From NCBI GenBank assembly GCA_023091735.1, contig JALKBU010000033.1, forward strand, positions 1 through 64,000: a stretch of 64,000 nt of DNA, read 5' to 3'. The position numbers and the translations under genes are program-made. Under the pieces are notes generated by a model. It searched no databases. It saw nothing but the letters and a program-made list of their open reading frames with translations, and was not told where the DNA came from. This DNA comes from Trichomonas tenax (lineage: Eukaryota; Parabasalia; Trichomonadida; Trichomonadidae). Position 1 is the first letter of the stretch. Every line of letters begins with the position of its first letter. Shown piece after piece: positions 51,454-61,705 of the stretch.

Positions 51454-51522
51454 CCACTAGTTCTTCACTACCTAGAGGTGTATCTCCACTGATAATCCTC
51501 GAAAGCAGTGAAAAACTAATGG
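51454..51522. ncRNA. Stem-loop 6 of the cluster
   Basis: Arms 51454-51478 and 51497-51522, 20 of 25 complementary with one bulged base; CCACTAGTTCTTCACT against AGTGAAAAACTAATGG. Loop 18 bases. Four of five mismatches become G:U on the minus strand. Confidence 0.55.
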
Positions 51523-51956
51523 AGAAAACGCAAAAAACATTTTAACGTACAATTTTTTCACTTTTTTCTGTTTTATTTAAGTTATTAAATTCCAATATAT
51601 ATCCAAAATACTTTCAAATTATTGATTTTAAATGATTAAAGAATGCGTAAATCGCTCAATTTTTTTACTTTTTAATATTTTCCATTGAATGTTAGAAAAA
51701 TGTTTTAAGGCATAGTCTTGAAATATCAATAAATAAAAAACGAAAATTGAAATTCAGAATCTAACTACAATGCTAGGCCCGATTTCACGATTTATTGGAT
51801 GCTTGTTGGAATTTAATATCTTACTCAAAACAGAAAAAATTGACTCAATTTCTGTTGCTTCCATTTCATCTGCTTCTGGTAATGTTAATGATATAAAGTT
51901 CACTTTTCAATTCTTAAGTTTAACAAATAATAAATTTATAATACAAAACAAAATAA
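51523..51956. other. Spacer between hairpin cluster and coiled-coil gene
   Basis: No gene. The plus-strand frame 51770-52003 is a shadow of the coiled-coil gene end and its trailer. Confidence 0.55.
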
Positions 51957-54900
51957 TTATTTCGTGGCAAGTATTGGCCATGTGTATTTCTTATCTTCTC
52001 TGACTGGCTTCTTTGAAGCACCTCCATCTAGCTTTGGTATTGAAATTGCACACTTTAAGTGACCAGAAAGCTTCTGGAGTCTCCTTATTGGGATGACAAC
52101 ACTCATTAATGTTGTCAAAGATAATTCCGGCTGCTTATTGGCTTTCAACGCATTTCTAATCATGTTGGTTTGAAGCAACTGTTTCTCAGCTCTAAGGATA
52201 TCGATTCTTCTCCAGATCTGTCTTTGTCCGATGGAATTCATTAAAGCTTCCTCAAGAGTGAAACGAATTTCTTGGCTGTTCTTTGTCGAAGAGAAGTTTT
52301 CTGAAACTATAACAATCATTCTCTTTGCCCATTCTTCCCATTCCTTGGAGTTCTCTGTTGTTGAAAGATTGATTCTTGCTTTCTTCAAAGCATCAGCGAT
52401 TTTCTTTTCATCATCTTCAAGTTTCTTCTTTCTCTTCTCGAATTCTTCAACTTTTGCAGCAGCTGTTGAAACGCCTTGAATTACTGATTGTCCAGGAGCA
52501 ATCTTTAAGATGTTTCTCACCTCTGACTGCTCATTGAAAAGCTTCTGAAGATCAGAATCTCTTTTAGATGATTGGTTGAGTTTATCTGAAACTCTCTTCA
52601 AGAGATTGAAAACAGATTCAGATGAAATTGCTTCTCCAAAGTCAACAAATTCTTTGAATAATTCACAGACTTTAACATACAAAGCATGATTCTTTGCTTC
52701 AATATCTGCTTTGTAGTTGTCAAACTTTGTTTGAGAATCTGTTTCTATTGCAAGAAGTTTCATCGAATACTGTGTTTCAGCGAGTTTCTTTTCACGCTTC
52801 ATCTTCTCTTCTGAAGCATTTAACTTCATTTGGAGCATCTTCGCGTCAACTTTTGTTGATGAAAGTTGGCTCTTTAAGTCCTTGTTTTCAGATGTTGCCC
52901 TGAACAGTTCATCTTGAGCCTGTGTTTCATGCATTCTTGCATCAGCAAGTTTGGATCTCAAATCAGCGAGAATTGGTTCATAATGGCTTCTGATTTCATT
53001 CGCGCGCTTTGTCTGCATTTCTATTTCACTCTGATATCTCTTCTGATCTTCTTTGGCTTGATTCGTCATCATCTTTATCTCTTCTTTAGTTTGTTGCTCC
53101 TTTTCATCAACCAAATGTTGTAATTCGTTCATTGCATCTTGAAGTTCTTTGAGTTCTTTCTGATAATTCGCTTCAAGCTCTGCTTTCTGCTGAGCTTTTT
53201 CTTTCTCGCGCAATTGTCCGATTTCATTGATATGATTTAATTGTTCTTCTGTTGTTGTCTTTAATTCCGCGTTTTCTGCTTTGACCATTTCGTAGTCAGC
53301 TAAAAGTTTCTCTAATTGACCTTTGAGGCCTTCGATTTCTTCCTCAAGTTCATGGATCTTTTCGAGATTGTAGTTTTCTGTGTCACTCTTTTGTTCTTGG
53401 AGTTTATCCTTTTCGTTTTGGAGTGCTTCGATGTCCTTTTGAAGCTCAGAAACATGAGAACTGTATTCTTCATCGACTTGCTGCTGATTTTCGAGAATCT
53501 GGTGAATCTTTGATTCAAGCGCTTTGATATAATCTTGAAGTTGTTTGTTTTGAATTTCCTCGAATATTTCTTCGTCTTCTTCTTCCTCAGGGAACTCTGT
53601 CTGCGAAGAAAGGATGCAAAGAAGTTTGAAGTTAAATGTGTTATCAACTTCTGGTTTAGAGGATTCTTGACGAAGAAGATTTTGGGCTTTAGTGACTTTA
53701 TCAGATAAGTTTTCGAAGTCATTTTGAGCGTTCATCAGTTTATTGTTCAATTCGAATGTTGCATCTTCGATCTTTTCATTGATGCCATCATTGAGTCTCT
53801 GTAATTCATTGCTCATGTTCTTCATTTCACTCATTAACATCTGTCCGCGATTTTGCAACTCTTGTGAGAATTTGGCTAAAATTTCATTCGCTAAAGTGAA
53901 CATTTGGATGATCGCAATGTATTCGTTATAATTTTCATTGTTAAACACTCCATTCTTCTCGAAATTGGACTTAATGAACTGCGGGAAGTGCGCGAAAATG
54001 TCCGCAATCTCTTGATTTCCTTCCATGAGTTTGTTTGATTTCATGAATGTTTCGATATGCGTTACTTGCGTTGAAAGCTTCGATCTGAAGTCAGGAAGAG
54101 AATCACCGATCAGCCAGTCCTGTATATCTTGACTATTAGCGACCTGATCGATGAAATGAACCAAATTGCAAATATAAACAAGCAATCTTTCATTTCTCGG
54201 TTGCAGAACTTGTTCATCTTCAGTCTTTACGTTCGTTAATTTTCCTGTATTATTATTATACAATATTTCGAATGATTTTGTGATATTTTCAGTTGTATTC
54301 TGGTTGTTCTTTAATGTTTCTATGACTTGGTCTATAATTTCGTTGTTCTCTTGCAATGATTCGATGAAATCAAGAAGTTTGTCTACAATTTCTTTATGGT
54401 CGCATTTCTTCTCTTCTTTCTCTTTAACGACATCATTTAGCTTTTGTTGGATTTGTTTGCAGCGTTCTGTTTCCTCTTCCACCTGTTTCTTCATATCGGA
54501 AATTTGGTTCTCTAATTCAGCAACAACGAGATTTTGCTTCTGAAGTAGTGTATAAAGTTTGTTTTTAGCTTCGTTTTCATTTGCCAAATCGCTGAGTGTA
54601 TCGTTCTGTTGAGCAGCTAATTCATCTAAAGCGACATTGAGCTTTGATATTTCGTTATCTTTAGCCTCTAAATCGGCTTCGCTCGCCGAATTATTTAATT
54701 TTAATCTTAATTGCGCTTGACTTTCATCCAAATCAACTTGAAGCTTGTCATTTTGCATCTTTAGTGATTCTATTTCCACCTGCTGATTCTGATATTCTTG
54801 TTTCAATAATTTGATTTTATTATGAAGATCGCGATTCTTGTCTCTCTTGCGCTTGTTGTCTTCTGATAAGTCATTGACTTTCATTTGCAACACGTTATTG

Positions 54901-55859
54901 TCTGTTTCGAGCACAAAAATTTTTGCATCATTCGAATCGTTGCGATTAACTTGTTCTTTGAGCTTAGATATTTGAAGAGTGAGATCATTGATCATATCGG
55001 ACCTTGATGTCTCACTCTTTTGCGATGATTCAAGTTCTGCTTTCAGTTGTGAATTTTGACTCTTCAGCTTTTCGATTTCTTGCTTAGCATTGGCGTCATC
55101 GACAATCTTATCAACGTCAATGACGTTCTGCTTAATATCAGAAGATTCGCTCGAATCAAAGATATTTGTTGGCGTTTGGATCATTCCAACGAGTCTACGG
55201 TTCTCTGCCTCCAAGGCTCTGATTCTGTCGTCTTTATCTTCTGGATTTATAATATGAGATATTTTTATTTGTGATAAAGCGTCATGGATCGTTGTATCTG
55301 TTGGCAAATTGAAGTATGTGATGAGGTATTTGATTAGGTGATTAGTTTTTTCTTGTATTTCTTTGTCTGTAGCATCAATTAATTCGATGTTTGAAGGATT
55401 CGAAATTTCAGACTTAGACGATAAAGTATTTGGCGTATCTTCATAGGACGTTGTTGTTTGACGGAGAGAATCGTAGCTTGACTTTAATTTGTCATATTGT
55501 TCTTTATTCGAATGTTCAAGAACCAAAAGTGCGTACGTTATGACTCTGTATGCATGGTAATAACGTGGTCCTGGCCCAATTCGTAAAGATGGATCTTTTC
55601 CGTTACTTTTCAAATCTTCAAGTAATTTTTCAACGAAGTCCATGATTTGTTCGTGCTGTTCCTCAGTGATATCTGTAGTATTTTCGATATTTAGTCCATT
55701 TTCGCTTAAATATTTAGATAACTGAACAAGATTTAAATACATTGAGGAATCAGACGAACTTGAAGTGTTCTGCAGCTCACTCTGCGATCCGCTCAGACAA
55801 CAGTTCTCTTCACTGAGGTTTTGATCGAGAATTGTTTGCCCAAGCTTTTCTTTTTCCAT
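51957..55859 (-). CDS. Giant coiled-coil protein, probably cytoskeletal
   Basis: A protein of 1300 residues from ATG at 55859. Residues 1-45 are serine-rich and disordered. Residues about 40-150 form a helical globular head (YLNLVQLSKYLSENGLNIEN, then RIGPGPRYYHAYRVITYALLVLEH) with no family that I recognise. Residues about 210-520, 630-760 and 790-1190 are charged heptad repeats, so the protein is a very long coiled coil in several rods. The C-terminal 100 residues are basic and compact (PIRRLQKLSGHLKCAISIPKL, ending KKYTWPILATK). Such proteins build centrosome, basal-body, axostyle or Golgi-tether structures; the choice cannot be made from sequence. TTACGTGACA lies 70 bases upstream of the start and a near-E2F site GGCGCCAA at 55899-55906. 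Confidence 0.8.
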   Translation of the reverse strand: MEKEKLGQTILDQNLSEENCCLSGSQSELQNTSSSSDSSMYLNLVQLSKYLSENGLNIENTTDITEEQHEQIMDFVEKLLEDLKSNGKDPSLRIGPGPRYYHAYRVITYALLVLEHSNKEQYDKLKSSYDSLRQTTTSYEDTPNTLSSKSEISNPSNIELIDATDKEIQEKTNHLIKYLITYFNLPTDTTIHDALSQIKISHIINPEDKDDRIRALEAENRRLVGMIQTPTNIFDSSESSDIKQNVIDVDKIVDDANAKQEIEKLKSQNSQLKAELESSQKSETSRSDMINDLTLQISKLKEQVNRNDSNDAKIFVLETDNNVLQMKVNDLSEDNKRKRDKNRDLHNKIKLLKQEYQNQQVEIESLKMQNDKLQVDLDESQAQLRLKLNNSASEADLEAKDNEISKLNVALDELAAQQNDTLSDLANENEAKNKLYTLLQKQNLVVAELENQISDMKKQVEEETERCKQIQQKLNDVVKEKEEKKCDHKEIVDKLLDFIESLQENNEIIDQVIETLKNNQNTTENITKSFEILYNNNTGKLTNVKTEDEQVLQPRNERLLVYICNLVHFIDQVANSQDIQDWLIGDSLPDFRSKLSTQVTHIETFMKSNKLMEGNQEIADIFAHFPQFIKSNFEKNGVFNNENYNEYIAIIQMFTLANEILAKFSQELQNRGQMLMSEMKNMSNELQRLNDGINEKIEDATFELNNKLMNAQNDFENLSDKVTKAQNLLRQESSKPEVDNTFNFKLLCILSSQTEFPEEEEDEEIFEEIQNKQLQDYIKALESKIHQILENQQQVDEEYSSHVSELQKDIEALQNEKDKLQEQKSDTENYNLEKIHELEEEIEGLKGQLEKLLADYEMVKAENAELKTTTEEQLNHINEIGQLREKEKAQQKAELEANYQKELKELQDAMNELQHLVDEKEQQTKEEIKMMTNQAKEDQKRYQSEIEMQTKRANEIRSHYEPILADLRSKLADARMHETQAQDELFRATSENKDLKSQLSSTKVDAKMLQMKLNASEEKMKREKKLAETQYSMKLLAIETDSQTKFDNYKADIEAKNHALYVKVCELFKEFVDFGEAISSESVFNLLKRVSDKLNQSSKRDSDLQKLFNEQSEVRNILKIAPGQSVIQGVSTAAAKVEEFEKRKKKLEDDEKKIADALKKARINLSTTENSKEWEEWAKRMIVIVSENFSSTKNSQEIRFTLEEALMNSIGQRQIWRRIDILRAEKQLLQTNMIRNALKANKQPELSLTTLMSVVIPIRRLQKLSGHLKCAISIPKLDGGASKKPVREDKKYTWPILATK

Positions 55860-56109
55860 TATTTTTTTGGGTCAAACGTACGGATGAAAAGTGTCAAGGC
55901 GCCAATTTTATGTCAAAAAATTCGAATTTACGTGACAAAATATTTTATCACATGTGTCTGAATGAATTCTTTATATTATTATTTGATACTAAACCCCACA
56001 TTTATCCATTGCATCTATTATTCAAATATTAAAGCTATATAGAATTTGTACACGAAAACATTGATTGGATTTATACCAATAGGATATGCAGCAAATATTT
56101 AAAATAGAT
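55860..56109. promoter_or_regulatory. Promoter region of the coiled-coil gene
   Basis: Reading away from the gene: TTTTCATCC (possible initiator), GGCGCCAA at 55899-55906 (ATTGGCGC on the minus strand, 7 of 8 to the E2F consensus) and TTACGTGACA at 55928-55937 (recurring element). Confidence 0.35.
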
Positions 56110-56480
56110 CAGTTCTAAAGGATAATTATATGACGAACAGCTATATGCAGAGTTGTAATCTATATTAACACTTTTAGAAGACTTAAATATTGCAAACCGA
56201 TATGCTTTGCTATTAAATAATGTGCAACATTGTATATTGGAATTAGAGACTCTAATAATTCCTTCTTTGGTTGTATTGCAATATTGAAATAAACATGAAT
56301 AGATGTTTAATGTCGGATTTGAAATATAATAAATTGCGGCTCCATTTTCATTGTTGATAATATGGCTGAAGATGCATGATCGTATTGTGTTTTCTTTGTA
56401 TTTATCAGAGCTTTGACGCTCTGTTAAATAGTACGAGCGAATTGTTTGACATCTCTGATACTTTAAGAAGGTTGCTTTTT
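56110..56480 (-). pseudogene. Beta-helix-like surface protein relic, unit A (partial)
   Basis: The minus strand reads YLTERQSSDKYKENTIRSC, IFSHIINNENGAAIYYIS, then FQYCNTTKEGII, NIQCCTLFNSKA. It is near-identical to unit B over this part and then degenerates. The C.F....n..GAaiY pattern is that of right-handed beta-helix surface proteins (Pmp-like) of trichomonads. Confidence 0.6.
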
Positions 56481-56636
56481 ATATGAAGTTATTTAGTGAA
56501 AATTTAAATATTAAATTGCAAACTGAATAGCGAGAATAGATGTATTAATCTACGATATTATTGCCTGTCCACACTCACAATTGAATCTTAAAGAGTGTAC
56601 AGCAATTGAATTATTGCACTTCAAATCAATTTTAAT

Positions 56637-57554
56637 TTAACTATCAATAGTTATCAAAATAAATAACATTAGACTGTGCTTGATGTTCTTCAATAATGAA
56701 AATTGACCATAACAAGAACAAATAATTTCTTTATAATTGCATACTGGTATAGGTGTGTTTAGGAATTCAACAATTGTAAATGATCCACGTGTGTTGCTGA
56801 CTGAAACAGATGTCGTCTGCAAAAACGCAGTGGATATCGAAATTGAAGCGACAATTCTTGTATTCGACATTTGAATCAATTCTGTTCCATTTGCAGAATA
56901 CAAACTTATAAATTTTTCACAGTAATATAGTTCTATGTAACATTTATCCATATATAGTTGAGCTGAGCCTATCGATATATAACCATGTGTCTTTCCACTA
57001 CTTGAGATATTGATAAAATTGCTTGATATCATTTTATTTTGACCATCATATATTTCATTCGTGGCCCCTCCATAATCAGGTCCACAGTCAACAAATTGGT
57101 CATATTTCATTGTATTATATCCAATAACTCTCATTACTGATGCCTGATTATGCGAATAGATTTTTGAAGAATTAAAATTAGATATGGATATTAAGTTTCT
57201 CGATTCTAAAGGATAGTTATATGATGAACAGCTACATGCTGCGCTATATTCGATATTTATACTTTCAGAAGACTTAAAAATTGCAAAATAATTCGCTTTA
57301 TTATTTAATAAAGTGCAACATTGTATATTTGAATAAGAAACACTAATAATAGCGTCTTTTGTAGTATTGCAGTATTGAAATAAACATGAATAGATGTTCA
57401 ATGTCGGATTTGAAATGTAATAAATTGCGGCTCCGTTTTCATTGTTGATAATATAGCTGAAGATGCATGATCGTATTGTGTTTTCTTTGTATTTATCAGA
57501 GCTTTGACGCTCTGTTAAATATTGGGAGAGAATTATTTTACATTTTTGACACCT
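56637..57554 (-). pseudogene. Beta-helix-like surface protein relic, unit B
   Basis: The frame is open from about 57554 to the TAA at 56637, without an initiating ATG near its start. It repeats the unit A blocks (TERQSSDKYKENTIRSC, NNENGAAIYYIS, NIYSCLFQYCN) and continues with DQFVDCGPDYGGATNEIYDG, KMISSNFINISSSG and LIQMSNTRIVASISIS. Short turns with cysteine and asparagine ladders fit a parallel beta-helix, as in surface proteins that coat trichomonads. No signal peptide or membrane helix is present, so this is an internal or 3' piece. It ends in a hydrophobic LMLFILITI. Longest surviving unit of the three. Confidence 0.65.
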
Positions 57555-57659
57555 TTATAAGGTTACTTTTATATGAAGTTATTTAGTGGAATTCTAATTT
57601 TAATCAATAATCACCTATTGCTTAATGAGCGCTTACCAATACATCTAGGAATAAACTGT

Positions 57660-58540
57660 TTAATATGTTCCTTGATAATGAATATTTATGATTATAATTA
57701 CATATTCATTATCATTACATATTGGTGCAGGAGTCTTCAGGAATTCAACATAAGTCAACAAACCACGATTGCTACTTACTGTAACAGATGTCGTATGTAA
57801 AAACGTGGTAGAAATCGAAACCGTGGTGACAATTCTTGTATTCAACATTTGAATCATTTCTTCTCCATTTGATCCATATAAACTTATAAATTTCTTAGAG
57901 TAAAATAACTCTATATAGCATTTATGCATATATAATTGAGCCGAACCGATTATTATATATGCATGAATGTTTCCATTGCTTGAAATATTAATAAAATTGT
58001 TTGATAATATATTGTGTTGTCCACAATATATTTCTTTTGTTGCTCCATTATTATCAGGTCCACAATTAACAAATTGATCGTATTTCAATATGGAATATCC
58101 TATAATTCGCATTACTGATGCCAGACTCTCAGAAAATATCTGTGAAGAATTAAAATTCTACATATTATTAAAAGCTTGCAATTAAATAGGATAACTATAT
58201 GATGAACAGCTACTCGCAGAGCTATATTCAAGATTAATGCTCCGAGTCGACTGAAAAATTGCGTAAAAATTCGCTTTATTACTTATTAAAATGCAACATT
58301 GTATATTCGAATTAGAAACACTAATAACAGCATCTTTTGTAGTACTTCAGTATTGAAATAAACATGAAGAAATGTTAGACCAGAAATATAATAAAATGCA
58401 GCTCCATTTTCATTGTTAATAATGTGGCTGAAGATGCATGATCGGATTGTGTTTTCTTTGTATTTATCAGAGCTTTGACGCTCTGATAAATATTGTGAGA
58501 GAAAATTTTCATATATCTGACACCTTTTGAAGGTTAATTT
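57660..58540 (-). pseudogene. Beta-helix-like surface protein relic, unit C
   Basis: The same blocks appear again (SERQSSDKYKENTIRSC, NNENGAA, then DAVISVSNSNIQCC, CSSYSYP, DQFVNCGPDNNGATKEIYCG, NTRIVTTVSIS) but spread over at least two frames with stops near 58140-58190 and a shift near 58370. It is the most 5' and most decayed copy in the minus-strand direction. Units B and C share a region that unit A lacks. The repeat distance is about 1.0-1.1 kb. Confidence 0.6.
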
Positions 58541-58593
58541 TAAATTAAAAAGTTTCTTTTATATTTAAATTTTACTAATGGGACTTGAGCGGT

Positions 58594-58662
58594 TTCCGCA
58601 ACATGACGCAACTTTACAAATTCTCTCAAAACTGAGGGCCAATGTTGCGTCAAGTTGCGGAA
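58594..58662. repeat. Stem-loop, 19-base arms
   Basis: TTCCGCAACATGACGCAAC (58594-58612) and GTTGCGTCAAGTTGCGGAA (58644-58662) are complementary at 18 of 19 positions, loop 31. Confidence 0.85.
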
Positions 58663-60199
58663 GCTCGAAAAAATTGAATACTTTTCAGCAAGATTTGAGA
58701 GGGTCAAAATTTTAACGTCATTGCAAAGTCACTTTTGGTGATTCTTGCTTCTCGTTGAAGCCTGCTCACCATACTTGCACCACAGATACTCCATCCTGTG
58801 GATATGATAAGAGTCTTAAGCCGAGTCGATTCAAGTTGTCCAGCATGAGATACAAATCAAAGTCCGTCAAAACAACGAAACCGACAGAATCCAGTTGACA
58901 CACGATAGCTTGGCTATAGTAATTGCATATTACGTTGTCAAATCATATCTCGAAAAATTTCAAAATAATGCAAACCTTCGATTTCATATTTTTATCAACT
59001 AATACGGATTTTTAGCGACAGCCAAAGCAGAAGCAGCGCAGATCCTACCAAATCTCCGTATTACAGCAATCATGGGCTTGTTTTTAAATATTGCCAATTT
59101 TTAATAACACGCTTCCATGATACGCACTATCGGATTTTTGTTATTCTGCATGTGCTAAGCATTCTGGCTTCTATTTAGCTGTTCTATTTCAATTATATAA
59201 AATTCGAAAAAAAATTTGTCAATTTATTGGCTATTACTCGGTATAGTTACATTTCTAACGTGTGTTAGAATATTGTTTCATTACATACATAAGACTATTT
59301 ATACTTTTCAATGTTCAAAAAAACTCAAACATCCTATAGCTAACAGTTATATCTAGAATCGAAATTATATACGTTGGGAGAATATGTCCAATTGAAGAAA
59401 CCGATGGATGTCCAAAATATATATATATTCCTATTTTAGATTTTCATCATATCTTTGAATAAACATGTTTTATAGCTCATATATACTGTTTTTTCTATAT
59501 ATTCTATATATTCTATATATAAAATGCATATTGTCAGTTGATCTATATATGTGCATTTGATTTTTTGCGTGAATATTTTGGGCTGTAATTCATTATACAA
59601 TAAGATAGTATTCATTAGAAGAAACAAATAATGTAAATCCAATGATATTAAAGATGAGCTCGATTAATTAAATAATGCAAAATATCGAAAATTATATTTA
59701 TGTGCATTTACTATACACAAATCATACAGCGTAACGCAGTTAATGTATTTGTGAGTTAGTTGTTTCTTAAAATCGAATTGTTGTATTTCGCATATATTAT
59801 AAACGTGGATCATTGTGACAATTTGAGTATTATGAATAGTGACTTTGCATAGGGATACTGATGTGTATCATTGTAGCGTATCAGATCTTCTCAATACGCA
59901 CTGTAGAAAAAGATAAATTTTTTGAGATTTCGGTCTTACCGACAATGACGTGCTTGGATGGTGGCATTGATACATATAGAATATAGAGCATATGTCAACA
60001 AGAGATAACACCATGTTTTCAAACTGGAACAAAGATGCGATTTGTATCTCGGTAACCAGAATGAAAATTATGATTTTCTTTGATGAAATCAAAGATACAA
60101 AAGGACTTAAAGAAGAATATGATGTTAAATCAACCAAAATTCTATCCGACCAAACAAAAAGTGAGATTGAATAGTTTACAGTTGCGTCAAGTTGTGGAA
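58594..60199. mobile_element. Candidate 1.6 kb element bounded by inverted repeats
   Basis: The 58594 arm is inverted again at 60181-60199 (GTTGCGTCAAGTTGTGGAA), with similarity continuing inward (ACTTTACAAA against TTTACAGT). Nothing between encodes a recognisable protein. It could be a degenerate non-autonomous transposon with one end duplicated as a fold-back. The internal open frames at 59436-60317 look like chance. Confidence 0.4.
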
Positions 60200-60216
60200 A
60201 GGTGACAGGTCTCTTA

Positions 60217-60507
60217 CTAATCATTGTATTTGATCTTTGGCAAAACTCTATGTTTGTGATAGACATCCATGTTGCAAGTGCATTGCATTCGATAAGCATC
60301 AGTAATTCCAATGTCACATTCCCATTTTGATAAGTGTCTGATTTTATTCATGCTTATATTTGTTATAACATTTTCAAAAGTTCCATCTCCATATGAAGCA
60401 GAATCATCAAAATAACAACTGCTGACATTACAGTAATTAGTATGTTCAGCACTAATGACTTTTGAAAAGTTGATTGAACGAATAAATGAACAATTCCCAA
60501 TGAACAT
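60217..60507 (-). pseudogene. Fragment of a cysteine-rich beta-helix-like surface protein
   Basis: A 96-codon frame from ATG at 60507: FIGNCSFIRSINFSKVISAE, YCNVSSCYFDDSASYGDGTF, then KWECDIGITDAYRMQCTC. The C.F/C.Y ladders recall the beta-helix relics at 56-58.5 kb but the sequence is different. It lacks a signal peptide and ends abruptly at the border of the inverted-repeat element at 60199. Confidence 0.45.
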
Positions 60508-60518
60508 TGTTCAACTTT

Positions 60519-60819
60519 TTAAGCATTTCCCTCAAAAAACTGTGACCAAAGCTCATCATCAGATGTAGCATCACTATGTAGGGAAATTAATCCAATGTTA
60601 TGCTTCCTAGAGCACAGAAAAATAAGGAAACTCTTTTTTCTTTTTTAAAAAATGACAAAATATACGACTTTTAAATTAATTTTGCCGGCTCCACTTTTTT
60701 CCTCGTTGATCTTTTTGACTTTTGCAATTTTTAACGAGTAATCCCCATTCCTGGACGAATCTGATGAAACATTTACGTGCTTTTTGGGGTGCTGATTCTA
60801 GTGGTGCAATCTGTTTCAT
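60519..60819 (-). pseudogene. Relic of an unidentified repeat-family gene
   Basis: A 47-codon frame (60676-60819, minus strand) reads MKQIAPLESAPQKARKCFIR, then FVQEWGLLVKNCKSQKDQRG. Further on is GLISLHSDATSDDELWSQFF, closed by TAA at 60519. The first block has an inverted, decayed copy at 61597-61705 that conserves KARKCFIR and LVKNCK. The family is not recognised. Confidence 0.4.
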
Positions 60820-61705
60820 GATCTTAGCAAGGTATTACTTAATCATGATATGATTACAAACAGAAACCCATTACAAATCATTAATGGGCTTCTGTTATGA
60901 ATCTCTTTGATGATTCTAACAAATACATCTCACTATTATAGCGTTCGCTCGCTTATTTTTGATAGAGTTCCCCTAGAAAAATCAAAAAATAGAAAAGAAA
61001 AAATACACTACGCGTGCAAGTCAAACGGCATTCCTTTGCTCATACATCGAGCATACATAATGTTATGCTACCTCAAGTTCACATAAAATTTGCTCATTGG
61101 GAACATTACATATCAAATTTTCGACTTTACATGACAAATATCAGATAATAAGTGTCGAAAATAGTGACTTTCTTTATTTTACATGTCACAATTCGCTGAA
61201 ATCTCATGGAGGCATGGAGATCCTCAAGTTAAATAGACAAGCAAATGCTATTGACATACTCAGCACCCCCTGAAAAGCACCAATTTCTTATTAAAATAAA
61301 TGGAAATACTAAATATGTTAAATTATTGCTTTTTAAAAAATACAAAAACAGAGTCTCATATTCTTAAAATAATAATCTATAATCACACTGTTTATGAATG
61401 TATTAATTATAATTGATTTTGTTAATATATTTATAAATTCTGCGATTTAATATAGGCTACATCTATATTATTAACATGCAGTTATACCTACAATAGATAA
61501 GAGAAGAGCTTCCATCATCTTCCAATACAAGATAGTGTTTGTTTAAGCAAAATAATATTGGATGAGCGGCTTGGTCTTTGTTTGCAGAGATATTATTGAT
61601 ACCACTGTAAACAGAACCCAAGAAAGGCACGTAAATGTTTTATCAGATCTGATCTATAGGGGGATCACTCGTTAAAAATTGCAAAACTCAAAAGAGTAAT
61701 CGAGA
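60700..61705. repeat. Long imperfect inverted repeat, arms about 105 bases
   Basis: Arms 60700-60805 and 61597-61705. The best block is GCAATTTTTAACGAGT (60724-60739) against ACTCGTTAAAAATTGC (61667-61682). GAAACATTTACGTGC also pairs with GCACGTAAATGTTTTATC. The 0.8 kb between is non-coding and contains TTACATGACA and TTACATGTCA elements at 61127 and 61179. Confidence 0.7.

Noticed and set aside
50637..51522. CRISPR array
   Set aside because: The spacing is regular, but units share no common repeat; each hairpin has its own sequence, and the genome is eukaryotic.
50637..51522. tRNA cluster
   Set aside because: No cloverleaf, no TTC-loop consensus; stems are single and too long.
59868..60317. 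149-codon minus-strand frame and 60-codon plus-strand frame over the same DNA
   Set aside because: Overlapping frames without domain features; probably chance in a repeat-bounded region.
58594..61705. Maverick/Polinton virus-like element
   Set aside because: No integrase, polymerase, capsid or protease coding sequence between the repeats.
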